Shown here piece by piece: positions 63,835 to 64,000 of a stretch of 64,000 bases of DNA. Positions within the stretch are counted from its first letter, which is position 1, and every line of letters starts with the position of its first letter. The notes beneath the pieces were generated by a model. That model was not told the DNA's origin. It worked only from the letters and a program-made list of their open reading frames with translations, and did no database searches. Source of the stretch: Antiquaquibacter soli (GTDB lineage Bacteria > Actinomycetota > Actinomycetes > Actinomycetales > Microbacteriaceae); the NCBI RefSeq assembly GCF_030580675.1, contig NZ_JAUQUB010000001.1:744001-808000 (forward strand), in the 5' to 3' direction. The position numbers were made by a program, and so were the translations under genes.

Positions 63835-64000
63835 ATGACGGTTTACGCGCCCCCGGGACACCCGGACGCCAAGATCACGTTCAAGCCCCGCTACGAGCAC
63901 TGGATCGGCGGGGAGTGGGTGAAGCCCGTGAAGGGCCAGTACTTCGAGGACATCTCGCCGGTCAACGGCAAGCCGTTCGCGGAGGTCGCGCGAGGTACCG
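63835..64000 (+). CDS. Aldehyde dehydrogenase, N-terminal part (3' end outside window)
   Basis: First 55 codons in view. The N-terminus (MTVYAPPGHPDAKITFKPRY, then HWIGGEWV and FEDISPVNGKPFAEVARGT) matches the ALDH superfamily, closest to the acetaldehyde dehydrogenase ExaC/AldB group by pattern. GAGAGGAC lies about 9 nt before the ATG. Control by the GAF regulator is inferred. Catalytic residues lie beyond the window. Confidence 0.85.
   Translation, partial: MTVYAPPGHPDAKITFKPRYEHWIGGEWVKPVKGQYFEDISPVNGKPFAEVARGT

Overview
The window is ordinary chromosome from a high-GC (about 70%) actinobacterium, most likely a member of Microbacteriaceae. Evidence for this is the actinobacteria-restricted genes (DUF3117, DUF3107, AdnAB, UvrD2, UPF0182, DUF2342 metalloprotease, RamB-like regulator), the succinylase-type lysine genes, and a strongly over-used hexamer GGATGC/GCATCC. 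Gene order repeatedly matches two blocks known from Mycobacterium tuberculosis: the mshB/fdxC/dapC ... dapD/dapE ... OMT/tatB/mrp block, and the rhlE ... DUF3107 ... adnAB ... nudC/uvrD2 ... PDZ/UPF0182 block. The synteny statement rests on memory of that genome, not on a search.

Layout: (1) 1-3.5 kb, minus strand: iron-uptake operon efeUOB behind a DtxR/IdeR-type operator. (2) 3.5-12.5 kb: PIG-L-like protein, 7Fe ferredoxin, dapC, citrate synthase, then divergent dapD/dapE, a PIG-V-like membrane glycosyltransferase, DUF3117 and an O-methyltransferase. (3) 12.5-18.5 kb: tatB, an aldehyde dehydrogenase, a GPH transporter coupled to a PLP decarboxylase, a LysR regulator and a 36-residue membrane microprotein. 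(4) 18.5-25.9 kb: mrp, DUF1003, an MgtE-like CBS protein, a stress protein, aminopeptidase P, an EEP phosphodiesterase, a PHP phosphatase and DUF805. (5) 25.9-49.3 kb: DEAD-box helicase, ferritin-like protein, DUF3107, AdnAB break-resection machine, DUF4239, LysR/MFS pair, TPR protein, a phosphotransferase-like protein, NudC, UvrD2, a ThiF-like protein, metalloprotease, PDZ-Lon protease and UPF0182. (6) 49.4-50.8 kb: initiator tRNA, a perfect terminator, then a small foreign-looking island with a tRNA-end repeat, a frameshifted remnant and two coupled unknown genes. (7) 50.8-57.7 kb: lipase, patatin, glycosyltransferase-8/sugar-lactone oxidase operon, bicupin and a hexapeptide-repeat protein. 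(8) 57.7-64 kb: glyoxylate bypass (RamB-like regulator, aceA, aceB), a GAF regulator and the start of an aldehyde dehydrogenase. Together the last group is a two-carbon assimilation locus.

The strongest cross-cutting signal is promoter design. At least 17 genes have TANNNT exactly 6-7 nt before the start codon, so transcription should begin at the start codon itself (leaderless mRNA). I used this rule to choose several starts.
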